Shown here: positions 22,401-35,600 of the stretch, piece by piece
Numbering within the stretch: position 1 is the first letter of the stretch
Layout of the letters: each line of letters begins with the position of its first letter
Source of the DNA: Yamagishiella unicocca
Taxonomy: Eukaryota > Chlorophyta > Chlorophyceae > Chlamydomonadales > Volvocaceae
Assembly: GCA_003116995.1 (NCBI GenBank)
Contig: BDSL01000132.1
Span: 62,001-126,000 of the forward strand
Direction of reading: 5' to 3'
Length of the DNA stretch: 64,000 nt
Notes under the pieces: generated by a model
What the model was told of the DNA's origin: nothing
The model's database searches: none
What the model saw: only the letters and a program-made list of their open reading frames with translations
Made by a program: the position numbers and the translations under genes

Positions 22401-25400
22401 GACGTGGCGATTTGAGGGGGTCTGGCGGCGGCGAAGTGGGCCGCACGCACCACGTCCTTCACAGAATCCTCTGTCGCATGATTCCCCGCCGCAGAAGGAA
22501 TGCCGTCTAGCGCCGCCCACCGCTGAATGCCACCGCCCACCGCTTCGGCCAGCAGATCTATCCACCTATTCGGCCAGGTCCAGGTAGGGGCTTTCCGGCT
22601 GACTGGTGGAGAGGGGCTTGCCCGGCCCCGCGGGCTGCGCCCATTGCTCCGCCCTGCCGTGCCCCATTCTGTAGGCAGGATGCCTCCGTTTCACCGGTAC
22701 CCCGGTGTCACCGGTACCCCTACCTGGTAGGTACACCACGTACCACGGGTGCCACCGGTATCACCGGTGCCACCGGTACCACCGGTACCACGGGTGGCAC
22801 CGGTACCACCGGTGGTGCCGGTACCGGCATTTTCCCAAAACCGGCCGCCGACGGATCACCACCGGTTCCTCGGCATTCAATCCAAGTGCACCAGCATGCG
22901 CACGCGACCAGGTGTCCGAAGCCTAGGCACCAACTACAATTCCCGCGTCGAGTAACCGGTTCTTGTTTGCAACACCCCCAGCCGACTCCCCCCACCCCTC
23001 CCGAGGGGTTCTTATTGCAAACCGCCCCGAGCCGACTCCCCCCTCCCTAGCCGACTACTCCGTCATTTGCTGCAAACCCCGCTCTCCCCCACACTCCGCT
23101 CCGCACGGCATAGGTCGTACGATTGCCGTACGGGTGACTCACGTCAGAGAGGGGCACCAGGAGGAAGGCGGGGCAGGGCGCCAGCAGGGCCGCTGGGGAT
23201 CGAACCTGCGGTTAGTTGGTATGTCGGTTGGCTGTTCGTTGGTCGGTCGGCGGTTTCGTCGGTTGTTGCTAAATCCAGGGCTCCATTGCGGTAAGCGTCC
23301 GCGCATCTACCGTTGGCGTACAACGGATGAAACAATGACTGGTGATTGGAATCGGCAGAATCCAGGGGCCCAACCGACCATGAGACACCCCCGGCGAGCC
23401 AGCAGAAAGGACAACCCCACTGATCCGACGGAGCCACGTGGTCCCCCCCCCGATATTATAGGGTCCAGGGAGGGAGGGGGCCGCACCTCCAGGTCCACCA
23501 GGAGGGACACCCAGGCAGCGAAGTTGTCTGCGGACAGCTGCGCGGGGTGAGGCGGTGGCGGTGGAGGACGGGGGGTCGGTCGGGAGAAGATCCGGCGATT
23601 AGTTACACGACATACGACACACATAGTTACTTATGGGCGCATGCTGGAGCACTTTGTATTAACAACCGAAAAACTTGTGTTCGTTGTCCTTCCGTTTAAA
23701 GGAAAGGTAACGAACGAATGTGCGGTAGCGTAGAAAGCGAAAGACGGCGAACCGGGTTGCTTGCTTTGGTCGAATGAGACCGTAGTGAGGCGAGGCGCGG
23801 TGCAGCGCGTCGCCCTACGTTTCCGTCCCAGCCGGGCCACCGACCGTTCTCGTGGAGACGTGATACGTCACCATGCGGCACTGGCGAGCTTCCGTTCCCG
23901 TCGTGTGGCTTCCACCGTGCCGCCTTGCTATTGCATTGACAGCAGGAGTCGCAGCCGCAAGCGCACAGCGGCAAACCAAGCGTAGGGGACATAGAAAACC
24001 GAACTTCCGGACACGGCCGGGTGACCCACTACGCCTCCTGTCATCCGCGGTTACGCCTTTTCATGCTTACACCCACCTGGACAGAGCGGAAAAACGGTCA
24101 CCGACGTCGGTCACCGCGAAACATGTGCGAAGGGGAACGGCGAAAAGCGTTAGGACGTATGTGAGGCAGTATATATAGTGAAACGGTGGCACAGGGGGCA
24201 AAGCAACGAAGGGTCCGAGGCGGCGCGGTGGAAGAGACGGGTACGTCCTGCTGCGTACGGCGCTGGGTGATACGGCACTAGGCGTGGAGGCGCAAAACTG
24301 GGCGTGAAAGTACGAGAATTATTAGTCATAGAACGGGGTGATAGCGGCAAGGGCATAGTGGAATGCATGGGGGTGGGGTACCACCCCGGGGGGAGGTGCT
24401 ATGAAAAGCCGGGGGAGGGGAGGAACCCCAGGGGGGTTGCGAAAAATACTCGTTTCGTCACGCGAGCGACGTCCCCGGCGGTGGTATAAACACCGAGGGG
24501 AGGGGGCCGGTGCCCCTTCAGGACTCTCGCAGAGGTGCGTGACGTCCTCCCGAGCGACCCTTCCGCTGAACTCCCGGCTTGCGGCCGTTCTTCGGCAACC
24601 GCAAATCCTCCAAAGCCCGCACACGGCCCGTCCGCCATCCAACCTCGCCATCGGAGCGACGTGTTTTGTCAGCACCGCCCAAGCTCGCCACCAGAAAGAC
24701 GTGCATCGTCAGCAACCCCACCCCCCCGGCGGTGTACACGTACGTGTCATCACCGACCTGCAGGTAGCGTGTGGATGACGCCATGTGCGACAGGGCGGGG
24801 GCGAACTCCATGGCACGCAGCCCGGCGCTCTGGTATCCGGCGGTGGCGGGCGGGAGGGGCGGGGAGGCGGAGGGTGGCGAGAAAACCCGGTTACACGACA
24901 TAGGAGACGGAGGACATGAACTATCGTGGAGATAGTCGGCGAAAAGTTTTGGGGCAGGTGTTTCGGTGTGCATGCCGGAGATCGAACTTGGGTTGGCTAT
25001 CTGGAAACCTGTAGACGTGGCCGCCTGTCGACGGCGTGCTGGAGGTAAGGAAAAGGACTAGTTTGCGTGCCGCCGTGGGGGACCCATGGGTCGGGGGCCA
25101 CTCGCCAACCCCCCTTTCGCCCCACGCGCAACAGACACGCAGTGGCCCCCTCGGCCCACTTGACGTGACTCGTTCGGGTGCAGGGAATTTCGCCTGCATG
25201 CCAAGCCTGCAGGCCGTGTACGTCGCAGCATCAACTGGGGATCGTTTGGGCCGGCGGGCTGGCACGCCGGCCACCTCGTGCTGTCAACTCATCGCTGATG
25301 CTGAGGCGGCGGCTACCTCATAATGCGACTCATGCATCAATGGGCTGAGAAGGCGGCAGCCCGACAGGGCCTGTCCGGTAACCTGCCTGCTTCAGCCGCC

Positions 25401-25905
25401 CCACTCCCCGCCACCCGCCCCCGTGAGCAAGGCGGCACAGTGCAACTCGCCCAGCCCAACCACCCCACCGTCCCCAGGGCCCCACACCACGGGTCCGCGG
25501 GTTTCCTCGCCGACCCACGGGACGCAGAGGACGCACCTGCCATAACAGCTGCAGCAGCTCGTCGTCGCTCATGCCGTACATTCCTGCCAGGCTGTACCTA
25601 TTGGTGGCAGTGCCACCGCCATTTTGACTGTCCGTGTGACCGCTGCTGCCGCTGCTGCCGCTGCTGCCGCTGCTGCCGCTGCCACTGCTGTTATTGCTGC
25701 TGCTTGCACCAGTAGCTGAGCAGGTCGGCGACCTTAGCGGTGTGTGGTGGCGCGGAACGGAACAAACGGAAGGGTACACGACACAACCGGGCAGGGGCCG
25801 GGCATGCGTACGGCGGTGGCAACTCCCCGCAGCGGGGAGCCCACAAGACGTGGCTGACGCCCTCGCCGCAGCCATGATAGCCTGATTGCTGGTGCCGGCC
25901 AACAT
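19369..25905 (-). CDS. Helical-repeat protein, 6 exons (OPR/mTERF-like, probably organellar)
   Basis: Six exons join in phase from a true ATG to give 546 aa: 25905-25537, 24829-24758, 23537-23487, 22253-21841, 20707-20615 and 20011-19369 (TGA). Residues 1-60 are rich in Ala/Ser/Arg and poor in acids, like a chloroplast or mitochondrial transit peptide. A Ser/Gly run (near 75-90) comes from a ctgccg microsatellite. Residues 110-164 (SDDELLQLLWQ, LRAMEFAPALSHMASS, NFAAWVSLLVDLE), 270-332 (DALLMDEPEVFGLLAR, CPSLALVPPDQLDGAIVYL) and 353-410 (ALYRFLRRAPAALGMTRGEL, LCAVPELL) look like paired amphipathic helices, as in OPR or mTERF proteins. Residues 165-200 are Pro/Arg/Asp repeats. It lies head to head with the 26,678 gene. 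The exon model is inferred; the small exons (51 and 72 nt) are the least certain. Confidence 0.55.
21600..21800 (+). repeat. Dispersed repeat family D4, copy 1
   Basis: Shares acctagtcg, ctccgtct, ggttgtc and cgtggattcgcggatt in order with about 37,620-37,790. It lies mostly in the intron 20,708-21,840 of the minus-strand helical-repeat gene, opposite to its sense. Confidence 0.55.
22691..22832. repeat. 9-bp minisatellite (caccggtac)n
   Basis: Imperfect tandem copies of caccggtac/caccggtgc with dense GGTACC and ACCGGT sites. It lies inside the intron 22,254-23,486 of the minus-strand helical-repeat gene. Confidence 0.85.
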
Positions 25906-26677
25906 GCACCATTCCGCTTTGTCACGGCGCCGTGACCATTGCCACCGACGCCCTAGCCCCAGCTGTCGTGCCCAACAAATGCTTTCAATGTCAACAAGTT
26001 TGGTTTATAAATATTAAAGTTGCAAGGTGAAGGAATTTCAAATGTATAATTGCGTTCCCGAAAAGGTGACTTGAGTTCAAGTCTGCCGAAATTGGATTAC
26101 TAGGTATAAGTGAACATGCTATGCTATAAACATGCTGAAGTCCAAGGGTGCAAGGCAACAAGCGCAGCCCCATAAGGCCCTAGCCGATTTCGTTGTGGTG
26201 AGATCCCAAGCCCTTACACACGTCCACAGCCACGCACAACCCAATGTTTACCTTTGCATTTGGGCCATATTGTCGACTGTGTCTTGGTAATTACAGACCG
26301 TAAGGTCTGGCACGACAGCCTGAATCGAGGAGAACGCTCAGGGCGAAGCATCGCAACCCTTATGCGCCTTGACTATTTGAATTTATAATTTTAGCTGGAT
26401 TCCTACTAGCGTAAAAGATCTTCAATTTGTGCAAGTTGGGCTGGCTGGTTCACTCGTCGTGCGGCGCTGCAAGCACCAATCCGCTGATTCCGACCGGATG
26501 GGCACCAAAAGGCACATAGTTGTTATTGGATGCTAAGGCAAGTATCTATGTTTGCGCAGTGGGTTGGGAAGACCAGACGGAAGCAGCCTGTGTGGGAGGG
26601 ATCGCTGTGTTATGCACCACAGCTCCCTTGTGTAAGCAAATCGATGCAGTTTGATGTAAAAATGCTATTTACATCAG

Positions 26678-29600
26678 ATGTGTCTGACCCATGTAAGCTG
26701 TCGTGACCCTTGCAGTTCCGTTGCCGCCGATGGCGTCGCCGTCGGTGCGCAGACGGCGGTGGGGACGCACTCCTCGGCGGCGACGCCCCTGACGTTGCTA
26801 CGCTCAAATCGGGGCCGGATTGCAGCTGCCTCGGGAGCAGCCAAGTCGCCCGCAGTCTCCGGCCGCCTGGCCTGGACGGTAAGCGCCAGCATTCTTGCCT
26901 CGCGGGGGGCATCAAGCGGTACAGCGAAGACAGGACAACATAGGCAGCACGGCATGCCAAAGGGGCCCTATGCGGGTGCGCGTAGGCGGAAGGACAGCGA
27001 GTGTGTTGGACTGACACATTGCGTGTGTATTCGTTGAAACGGGTACATGTGTGTGTTCCTTATTTTAGAGTGTGTTCGTCGCTGCCACGATGGGGTACGG
27101 CTTACCGGCCGACTAGACCCATTATCTGTTTGGAGGGGCTTGGGGTTGGGGCCGAGGAAGGAGCAGTGGGGTATGCTCTTTACCGACGCCACCACCTGCC
27201 TGCTCCGTCTGACCCACTTGATGGCCCCTATCGGTGTTCCGCACCGCTCCTCTCTCCCCCCTCGCCATGTATTTTTGCAACCCCCCTGTTATATCGTGTA
27301 GCCGAGTCTTCTCTCTCCCCCTGATAAGCCGTGTAACCGGGTCTTCTCCCCCACTGCTATGTCGCGTAACCCCCCCTGCTATGTCGCGTAACCGGACCTT
27401 CTCCCCCCCTGCTATGTCGCGTAACCGGGTCTCCACCCCCCCGCCCGCCTGCTGACCTTGTCGCACTCGGCAGCAAGCTCCGCTGCCTGCCCTAGAGCTT
27501 GCTGCGTGCCGTACACCCCCCCCTTCAACTACGTCTCACCCGGTTCTCTTCTGTAACACCTCTCAACCACGTCCCTCCCCGGTGGCGCCCCAAGCAGGTG
27601 AGTCCGCCGCCCCAGTCCGCTGCCGCCGCCACATCTGGTGCTCTACTCCCTCGTGACTCGGCAGCAGCGCTGGGGCACCCTCCCCTCCCCCACCACCACC
27701 ACCAGCAGCTACTCCACCACCACCACCAGCAGGCATGGCCAGCTGTGCAGTTTCGTGGGCCACCTAACCGCTCCGTCGCCGCCGCGGCGGCAGCAGCAGC
27801 CTCCTCGGGCGGCCCTGGAGGAGCCGCCGCGCGACCCGGCTGGGCCAGTGGGGCCACCAGCGGCAGTAGCGGCAGTAGCGGCAGCCCTTGCGGCAGTAGC
27901 AGCAGTACCGGCGGCCGTGTCGGCGTTGGCGTTGGCGTTGGGGCGAGCAGCACCAGCAGCAGCGGCGCAGGGGGGGTCCTTCAGCGCAGCACCAGCAGCA
28001 GCAGCGCAGGGGGAGGTCCTCAGCGCAGTTCGCATGCAGCCCAGCAGCCGCGGACACAGCCATCGCCCCGTCCTGCCGGCGGAGTGGCGGTGGCCAGGTT
28101 GGCTCCCGCGCCGGCCGTACCGGCGGCCCCGTTGGCGGGCGGGGAGCTGGTGCTGGACGTCCCCTCGGACGGCTCCGCGGCTCTGGCGTCTGGAGCCCAC
28201 TTGCAGGGCGCCCGCAGCGGCCGCGGGGTAGGCAGCACTGACGGGGGCGGAGGCGGAGGCGGAGGCTCGAGGGAGGGCTGCGATCTGGAGCTGGAAATGG
28301 CGGCGGCGGCGGCGCTGCAGGTGCGCCCACCCACCCTGGAGCGCCAGGGCGAGGCCAGTACCTCGTACGGAGGGAGCGCTGGTTCCGGAGCGCTCGACGC
28401 CGTCGGCAGCAGCAGCAGCAGCGGTCGCCGTGGCAGCGGTGCCCGAGGAGGCCGCAGGCCGCAATCGCCGTCGCCACCGCCACAGCTGGCGGAGGCGGTG
28501 GACGTTGCTCCAGAACCTGATCTTGCTCCGGAACCTGATCTAGCAGCAGCCATCGACGCTCCTCTCGGATCCATGACATGCCCTGGTGACGCGGGTGCCT
28601 CCGGAGCCGGTGTCGCGGCGGATGCGGAGGTGGCGCCGGTGGGCGGACCGGCGCTGACGGCGGCGATCGTGGCGTGCGACAGCTGGCAGGTGCGTGAGGG
28701 GGCTGGGGGGGGGTCGAGGAAGACCCGTGGATGCCAGGAAAAACCGTTTAGAACAGACGTTTTGAGATGCATACTGGAGGACTGGGTTGGGGATACGAAA
28801 GCCGAAGGTCGTAGGTTGACCTTCGGCGGCTAAGCTCAATCGGCTGCGGCGAGACGACAGGAAGCGAGGACCCCGCGCGACGCAAGGAAACGTTTCGCGG
28901 AACAGGTTTTGGACGCTAGCTGGAGCGGGGGGGGAGGGGGATGGGATTGCGGTGGGGCTGTAGCGGGGGTGGGTTGCAAAACGACCTGGCTGCGCACAGC
29001 AGTGGCTAGGATACGAAGCAAGGCAAAACCAGGTGGTGGGTCGCCAGGTGCCATTGTGTGTCCCAGTGCTGCTACAGGGAGGCCTGGGGGGGGGGCAGCT
29101 GCGTCCTTCTGTGCGTTTGTTACCCAGCAGCACCAGCTCCGCGAAACAGTTCCCAAGCGCCACCCGAGCCCGTCCTTCCTTTCGTTGTGGGGTCCTCCAA
29201 CTGGTGCTGTCCAGCGCTCGACGGCGGCTGCGGACCCCCCCTCCCTCCCCTCCCCTGCCCTCTCCCTTCTCTTTCATTACGACCTGCCCTCCCCACCGGC
29301 TAGTTTCTGCCCTCCGTCTCCTATGTCGTGTAACCGGGTCTTCTCGCCCCCTCCCTCCCCGCACCCCTTCCCCTCTCTTGCCATGCGCCAACTACCCTGT
29401 CCCTGTCGCGCAAACGGTTTTTATGCCACCCGTCCCGCAGGAGCTGGCGGTGCTGCTGGCAGGGCAGCAGGAGGCCCTGAACTCCACCCACGTGGCCGCC
29501 TCGCTGGTGGTGCTGGCGAGGTGGCAGCAGGGCCCTATGCCGCAGCAGCAGCAGCGGCGAGGGGGGAGAGGGCGGCAGCGGGGAGCCTGTGACACAGCCG

Positions 29601-32600
29601 GACCCGGCGGCTTGGATGCGTCGGATCCAGGCGCGGAGCTGGTTTTGGATTTGGTACGGATCTCGGAGGAGCAGCAGGGCAGCGGCGGGGGCGGGGTCGG
29701 GGGGGTGCCGTTCGGGGCAGCACCTCCTCACGTGGGGTCGGCGGCAGTGGCGGCGGGTCGTACGGCGGCGGCGCCGTCGGGCGCTCTCTCGGGCAGTGCC
29801 TCCCGGGGTGGTGACGGCGGCGGCGGGCTGCATGTCGTGGGGGGTTCCAATGCAGCAGGCGGAAAGGGCAGCGGCAACGGAGCCGGGAGCGGCTCATCGG
29901 CCCAGGGGCTGAGGCCGGCAGCGGCGTACGGCAGCCTGTCGGAGCTGGCGGCGGACCTGTCGGAGCTGGCCCTGACGCAGCACTTGCCGAACATGTCGGC
30001 CCGCGCCGTCAGCAACGTGACGTGGGCGCTCGCGCGGTTAGCCCCCGGGATGAGACTTGCGGCGGCGCCGCCGCCGCCGGGGGCGCCAGGGGCGGCGGCA
30101 GCGGCGGCAGTCGCGGCGGCGCCAGCGGCGGCGGTCGCGGCGGCGCCAGCTGCGGCGGTCGCGGCGGCGCCATTGGCGGTCGCGGCGGCGCCGGGTTATC
30201 CGGCGGCGTTTGCATCGGCGGCGGCGGCGGCGGCGCTGCAGGCCGCCTGCACCGACCTCTGGGACGCCTTCACCGCCCAAGAGCTCGCCGTGCTCTTGTA
30301 CGGCATGACGCAGCTGGACGTGAGCATGCTGTCGTACGACGCGCAGCGTCGCGGCTCCTGGCTTGCGTCGTGGTTTGTGGTTTCGGAGCGCCATGTCGGT
30401 TCGCTGGGGCCCCGGGGGCTGTCCGTTGTGCTCTGGGCGCTGGTGCAGCTGTGGCGGCGGCGACGGCAGCTAAACCCACAACACGCCGCTTCGGCGGCGG
30501 CGGCGCCGCCGCCGCCGCTGCCTGTCTCCTGGGCTGCGCGGCTGCGGTTGCGGCTGGCCAGCCAGCTGCCGCACCTCCACGCCGCGCCCCTGGTGCAGGT
30601 GGTCTGGGGCCTGGCCAGGCTACAGCCCTGGCTACTGCCGGTCGGATCCGGGGTTGACGGCGACAGCGCCGGCGCTGTTGATGTGTCCGATGCCGTTGAG
30701 GCGTCATCGAGCTCCCCGCCGCACCTCGACGAGTCGCCTCGGGGAGGTGACGTCAGCGCCAAGTCCGCAGCCCGCCGGGTGCCGTACAGGAGCAGCCGGG
30801 GGGAGTCTGCGAGCTCGGCGGCGCTGATGGAGGCGCTGACGCGGGTCAGCATCCGCAGGGTGCCGTACATGCGGTCGCTGAGGGACCTGTCGCAGCTGTC
30901 GTGGGCGGTCGGGCGGCTGCACTTGGCGCTCGGCCGCACAGCGGCGGCGGCGGCGGCGGCAGCGACGGTCCTGGCGGCGGCGACGGCGGCAGAGGCAGAG
31001 GCGACGGAGGCTGCTGCCTCTGCCGCACCTTCTGCTGCTGCTCCCCAGCCAGCGGCTCCTGCTGCTGCTCCCCGGCCAGCGGTTCCTGCTGCTGCGTTTC
31101 CTTCCGAGGCTGTCCTTCCTGATGCGCGTGATGCGGTTCCGGCGGCGGTGGCGGTGGTGGCGGCACCAGCGGTGGGGAAAGCGGCCGCCGGGGCGAGTGG
31201 AGTGCGGAGCGAGCAGGTCGGAGCCCAAACCGCAACCACCTTCACAACCACCTCCACAACCACCTCCACAACCACCTTAACAGCCACGGCACCTCCCGCG
31301 TCGCTGACGTCAGCGCACGGGCAGTCAGATGACTTGCAGGGATTGAACCAGCAGGAGCAGGAGCAGCAAGCTGCGACTGCTGCAGCTACTGCTACTGCTG
31401 TTGCTACCGCGACTGCTGCAGCTACTGCTACTGTTGTTGCTACCGCGACTGCTGCAGCGACTGCTACTGCGACTGCTGTTGCTACTGCGACTGCTGCAAC
31501 CTCGGGTGGCGGCGGCTCGGCCTCCTTGTTGCCCGCGGCGGCGGCGGCGGCGATGCCGGGGGACTTCAGTCCGCGTCAGGCGGTGGCGGCGGCGGCGATG
31601 CCGTACTGTGTGCCTAGCGTCGACCAGCCGCTAGCTGGGTGGAGCTGGGACGAGGAGGAGGACGCGGCGCGGAGTGCGCACGTGCTGCGACCGCCGGCCA
31701 AGCGAGTGGAGCTGGTATCGCTCATCGAGCGACCAGCGCGACCCGCGGGTCTGTCCTCTCCCGACTTTCCGTCGCCGGCGGCGGAGCCGCTTCAGGGGGG
31801 TACACAGCACGTCTACGCCGTGCTACCGCCCCCTGATCTGCAGCAGCAACAGCTACAGCAACAGCTCCGGGGCTCAATGGCTGTCGACTGGGATGGTGGT
31901 TTCGAGGACGAGTGGGCACAGCAGCAGCGCCGCCACCCTCCGAAACCGCCCGGCCGCGTTGCTGCCGTACCGCCGTACTCTAACCTCCCACCCCGTGACC
32001 AGCAGCAGGGGCAGCCTCAGCACTCGGCCCAGGGGGACCCCCGCCGCCAGCAGCTGGGGCACCAGGCTGCCGGGAGCTCTCCCTGGAGCTATGGCTCCTT
32101 CCTCTCACGGCTGCCGGCGGACCCCAACACCCCTCCTCCGGGGACTGGCGGGGATGGAGGGGCTGGGGGCCGTGCTCCGTCTGCCCCTCAGCAGCAGGGG
32201 CAGGAGCAGCAGTGGCGGCAGCATAGCCAGAGTCAGTACCAACAGCCGCAGTTAGCGTGGCAGCAACCGCAGCAGCAGGGGCAGCACCCGCAACAGCAGG
32301 GACAGCATTCGCAACAGCGGGAGTGGCAGCAGCAGCAGCAGGAGTGGAAGCAGGAGATGGGATTGCGGCCGCCGAGTCAGGGTTCCGGGTTCGATCGCAG
32401 CGGCAGGAGCCTCGGGTGGGGTGCCGACGGGCGCTACCCGCCCCGAAACCGTAACCACCACCGCTACCGCCGCCCGCAGCAGCCGCAGCCGCAGCCGCAG
32501 GGAGTGCAGGACCCCCAGCAGCAGCGGATAGCGCAGCTGGGCCGATGTGTGGTGCAGCGCTGGCAGGAGTTGTGCGGCGGCGGGGACAGCGCTGGCAGCA

Positions 32601-35600
32601 GCGGCGGCGGCAGTAGCACTTCTGCCTATGACGGCGGCAGGAGCTGTACCGCGGGCGAGGAAGGCGGCCCTGGCAGGGACGGAGCCGGTGGACTTGATCA
32701 GGCGCGGGGGCACGACCGGTACCGCGTGTGGCTGATGAACGAGCGGCAGCACCAGCAGTACCAGCAGGAGCAACAGCGCTGGAAACAGCAACAGCAACAA
32801 CAGCAACAACAGGGAAAAGAGCAACAACAGCGAGAACAGCCACAGCATCGGCATCAGCAACAGCAACAATTTCAGCAACAACAGCAGCAACAGCAGCAAC
32901 AGCAGCAACAGCAGCAACAGCAGGCACATCGTTTGCGGTATCAAGGGCCGCAGGGGAGGTTTCCGCGGCAATGGACCCCGACGAGAGTGTCGGCTGGAGC
33001 CGCCACCTGCTCCCCTCCTCGGCTGCGCCTGCCGCTACAGCCCACCGCCACTGATGTGGCAGTAGCCAGCTGGGCCTTCCTGAGGCTGGGCTGGCGGCCG
33101 CCGCCGGTCCTCATCAGGCGGTGGGCGAGGCTGGCGCTGCGGCAGCCGGAGGACTTCAGTCCGCAGGTGGGGTCACACTGCGCGGGGGGGGGGGTTCGAG
33201 GAAGACCCGTGGATGCCAGAAAAAACTGAGGGGCGGGGGGCACCTCGTGCAGTCACAACTGCGTGCGGTTGTGGGATGGTGGTTCCACAGGCAGGGGGGT
33301 GAACCCGTCAGGCGGGGAAGGGAGCGCAGCGGGCGCGTTCCGTTTCAGATGCAAAAGCGATGAAGCACCATTTGGGTACCATTAGACGTGCTCTTTACTA
33401 CTGGGGGGCCGCGGTGTGCTTCCAGATGGATGTCGGCCAGTGCAGTTACCTTCTCCAGCTGCAGCTGCAGCGCATCGGGGTGGGGTGGGGTGGGGTGGGG
33501 TGGGGTGGGGTGGGGTGGGGTGGGGTGGGGTGGGGTGGGGTGTGTGGTGCGGTCGCAGCTCCCCGGCTGCAGCTGTGCGCAGTAGCACGACGAGGCGAGC
33601 AGTGATGACCCAACAAGGGGCAGCGGCAGTGGGGCAGCGGCAGTGGGGCAGCAGCAGTGGGGGCAGTAACCCATTACACGGACAGAGGGCCGTCAAGCCG
33701 CCCGTGATTTGCGTGTTTTGCAATTCCCCTTCCCTTCCCTTCCCTTTTCCCGTCCCTCCGCCCGACGCCTGCTCCTCCTCCTTCTGCCTCTCCTCAGGGC
33801 CGGGCCAACCTGCTGCACCTGGCATCCACCATCCGCGAGATGCGCCACGTGCTGCCGCGACTAGCGGCCCTGGCGCTGGCCGCGACCCGCCGTCCTCCCT
33901 CTGCCGCCGTTGCAGCGGGTGCCGCTGCAGCAGGTGCGCGTGCTGCTGCTGGTGCCGCCGTTGCAGCAGGTGGCGGTACTGCCGGTGCTGGTGCTACTGC
34001 CGGTGCTGGTGCTACTGCCGGTGCTGGTGCTATTGCCGGTGCTGGTGCTATTGCCGGTGCTGGTGCTACTGCCGGTGCTGGTGCAGGTGCCGGGTCCACG
34101 CACCAACCTGCGCACCAAGCGCCTGCTGAGGAAACATACGGCAGCTCGGCCGCCGTGATCTCCGCTCGGACGCTGCTCGCGCTTGCCAAGGCCCACCGGC
34201 TTCGGTGGCGGTCCAGGGGAGGGAGTCACGTGGTCGCGGGAGGCGCCGGGGTTCGCCTGCGGGGCCAGCGGGGCGCGGTGGTGGTGGTGGCGGCGGCGTT
34301 GGAGCGCACGCAGCAGCGGCGGGGGCGCGGGAGGCGGCGCAGCGGCCAAGCTGACGTGGACGGCGCCGCCGCCAGCTCGGAGAGGGCAGAAGCTGCCGAG
34401 GCTTCATTTCACGAGGTGTCGCCGCCGGCTTGGCTGCAGCCGCCGGAAGGCGGCGTCAGCGGCAGCCGTGGCAGCGCTGCGAAACGCGTACGTAGCAGCA
34501 GCACTAGCAGCGGTAGCAAAAGCAGCAGCAGCAACAGCAGCATGGTTACTGGTAGCGGTAGTGATGACGATGATGTCGGCGCCATCGGCGTCGGTAGAAG
34601 CAGTAGCGGCAGAAGCAGTCCGCCAGAGCCCACTGCCATCGTAGCCTTGAGCGCATGGCGCAAGCTGATCGGGTCTCTGCCACCCCTGGAGCTGCGGCAA
34701 CACCGACAGCAGCTAACGCAGGGTCAGCAAAGGCACACCTGGCAGGCGGCGGCGGCGGCGGCGACGGCGACGGCGGGCCTCAGGCTCAGCGGTTGTACGG
34801 CGGAGGATCTGGTTGTCGCAACAACGGCGGCGGCGCGGCTGGGTGTGAAACCGCGCATGTGGCAGTTGGCTCGCATTCACGCAGCTCTGTTGCAAACCCC
34901 CGGGTATACCCTCGCCGCTGCCGTACCGACAGCCGACGGCGCTGACGGCAGGGCCGCTTCCTCTGCTGCCGCCGACGGCGGCTCCGCCGTACACGGCGTC
35001 CCCGACAGCAAGTTGCTGCCCCTCGCAGTAGCCCTGGCGCGCCTGCAGCAGCGGGCCGGCACCGGCAGCGGCGGCGGCGGTGGCGGCGGTAGCGGCAGCA
35101 GCAGCAACCGCCGTGGCGCCCAGGCGGCAGAAGCTGCGGCGACGGGCGGGCTCGTCCAAGCCCTCGTCGTACGATGTACGGCACTAGTTCGAGGTCCGCG
35201 GCGGCTCCCCCTGCGTGCGCTCGCGGCCATGGGTTGGGCGGTGGGGGTGATGGTGCGGGCGCGTGACACCGCCGCCGCGGCAGCGAGCACTGGAACTGGT
35301 GCTGCCGCTGCCGCTGCCGCTACAGCTGCTGCTGCCGCTGGTGCTGGCGCTGCCGCTGGTGCTGGCGCTGCCGCTGGTGCTGGCGCTGCCGCTGCCGCTG
35401 CCGCTGGCAGCAACGGATGTGGACATGGCGGGGGGGCCCCGGCGGCGGCCCCGGTTCCAGTTGGCGACCGTAGCCCCTCCGCAGCCGATGGACCGTCCCA
35501 CGCAGCGCAATCGGGGGCAGTGACTGCCGCAGAGGATCTCGGGGAGTGGCGCGCCGCGTGGTCTCGGAGCATGTCCGCCCACGACGTGGCGGCCGCTCCG

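Noticed and set aside
23195..23215. tRNA T-arm-like ggatcgaacctgcgg
   Set aside because: No acceptor, D or anticodon arm can be built around it.
29033..29440. Extension of OPR exon 3 upstream to 29,033
   Set aside because: The stretch is C/T-rich, starts with GTG and ends in a good acceptor (cccgtcccgcag); it reads as intron.
33477..33541. Telomeric repeat
   Set aside because: GGGGT does not match the volvocine TTTTAGGG repeat and the array lies inside an intron.
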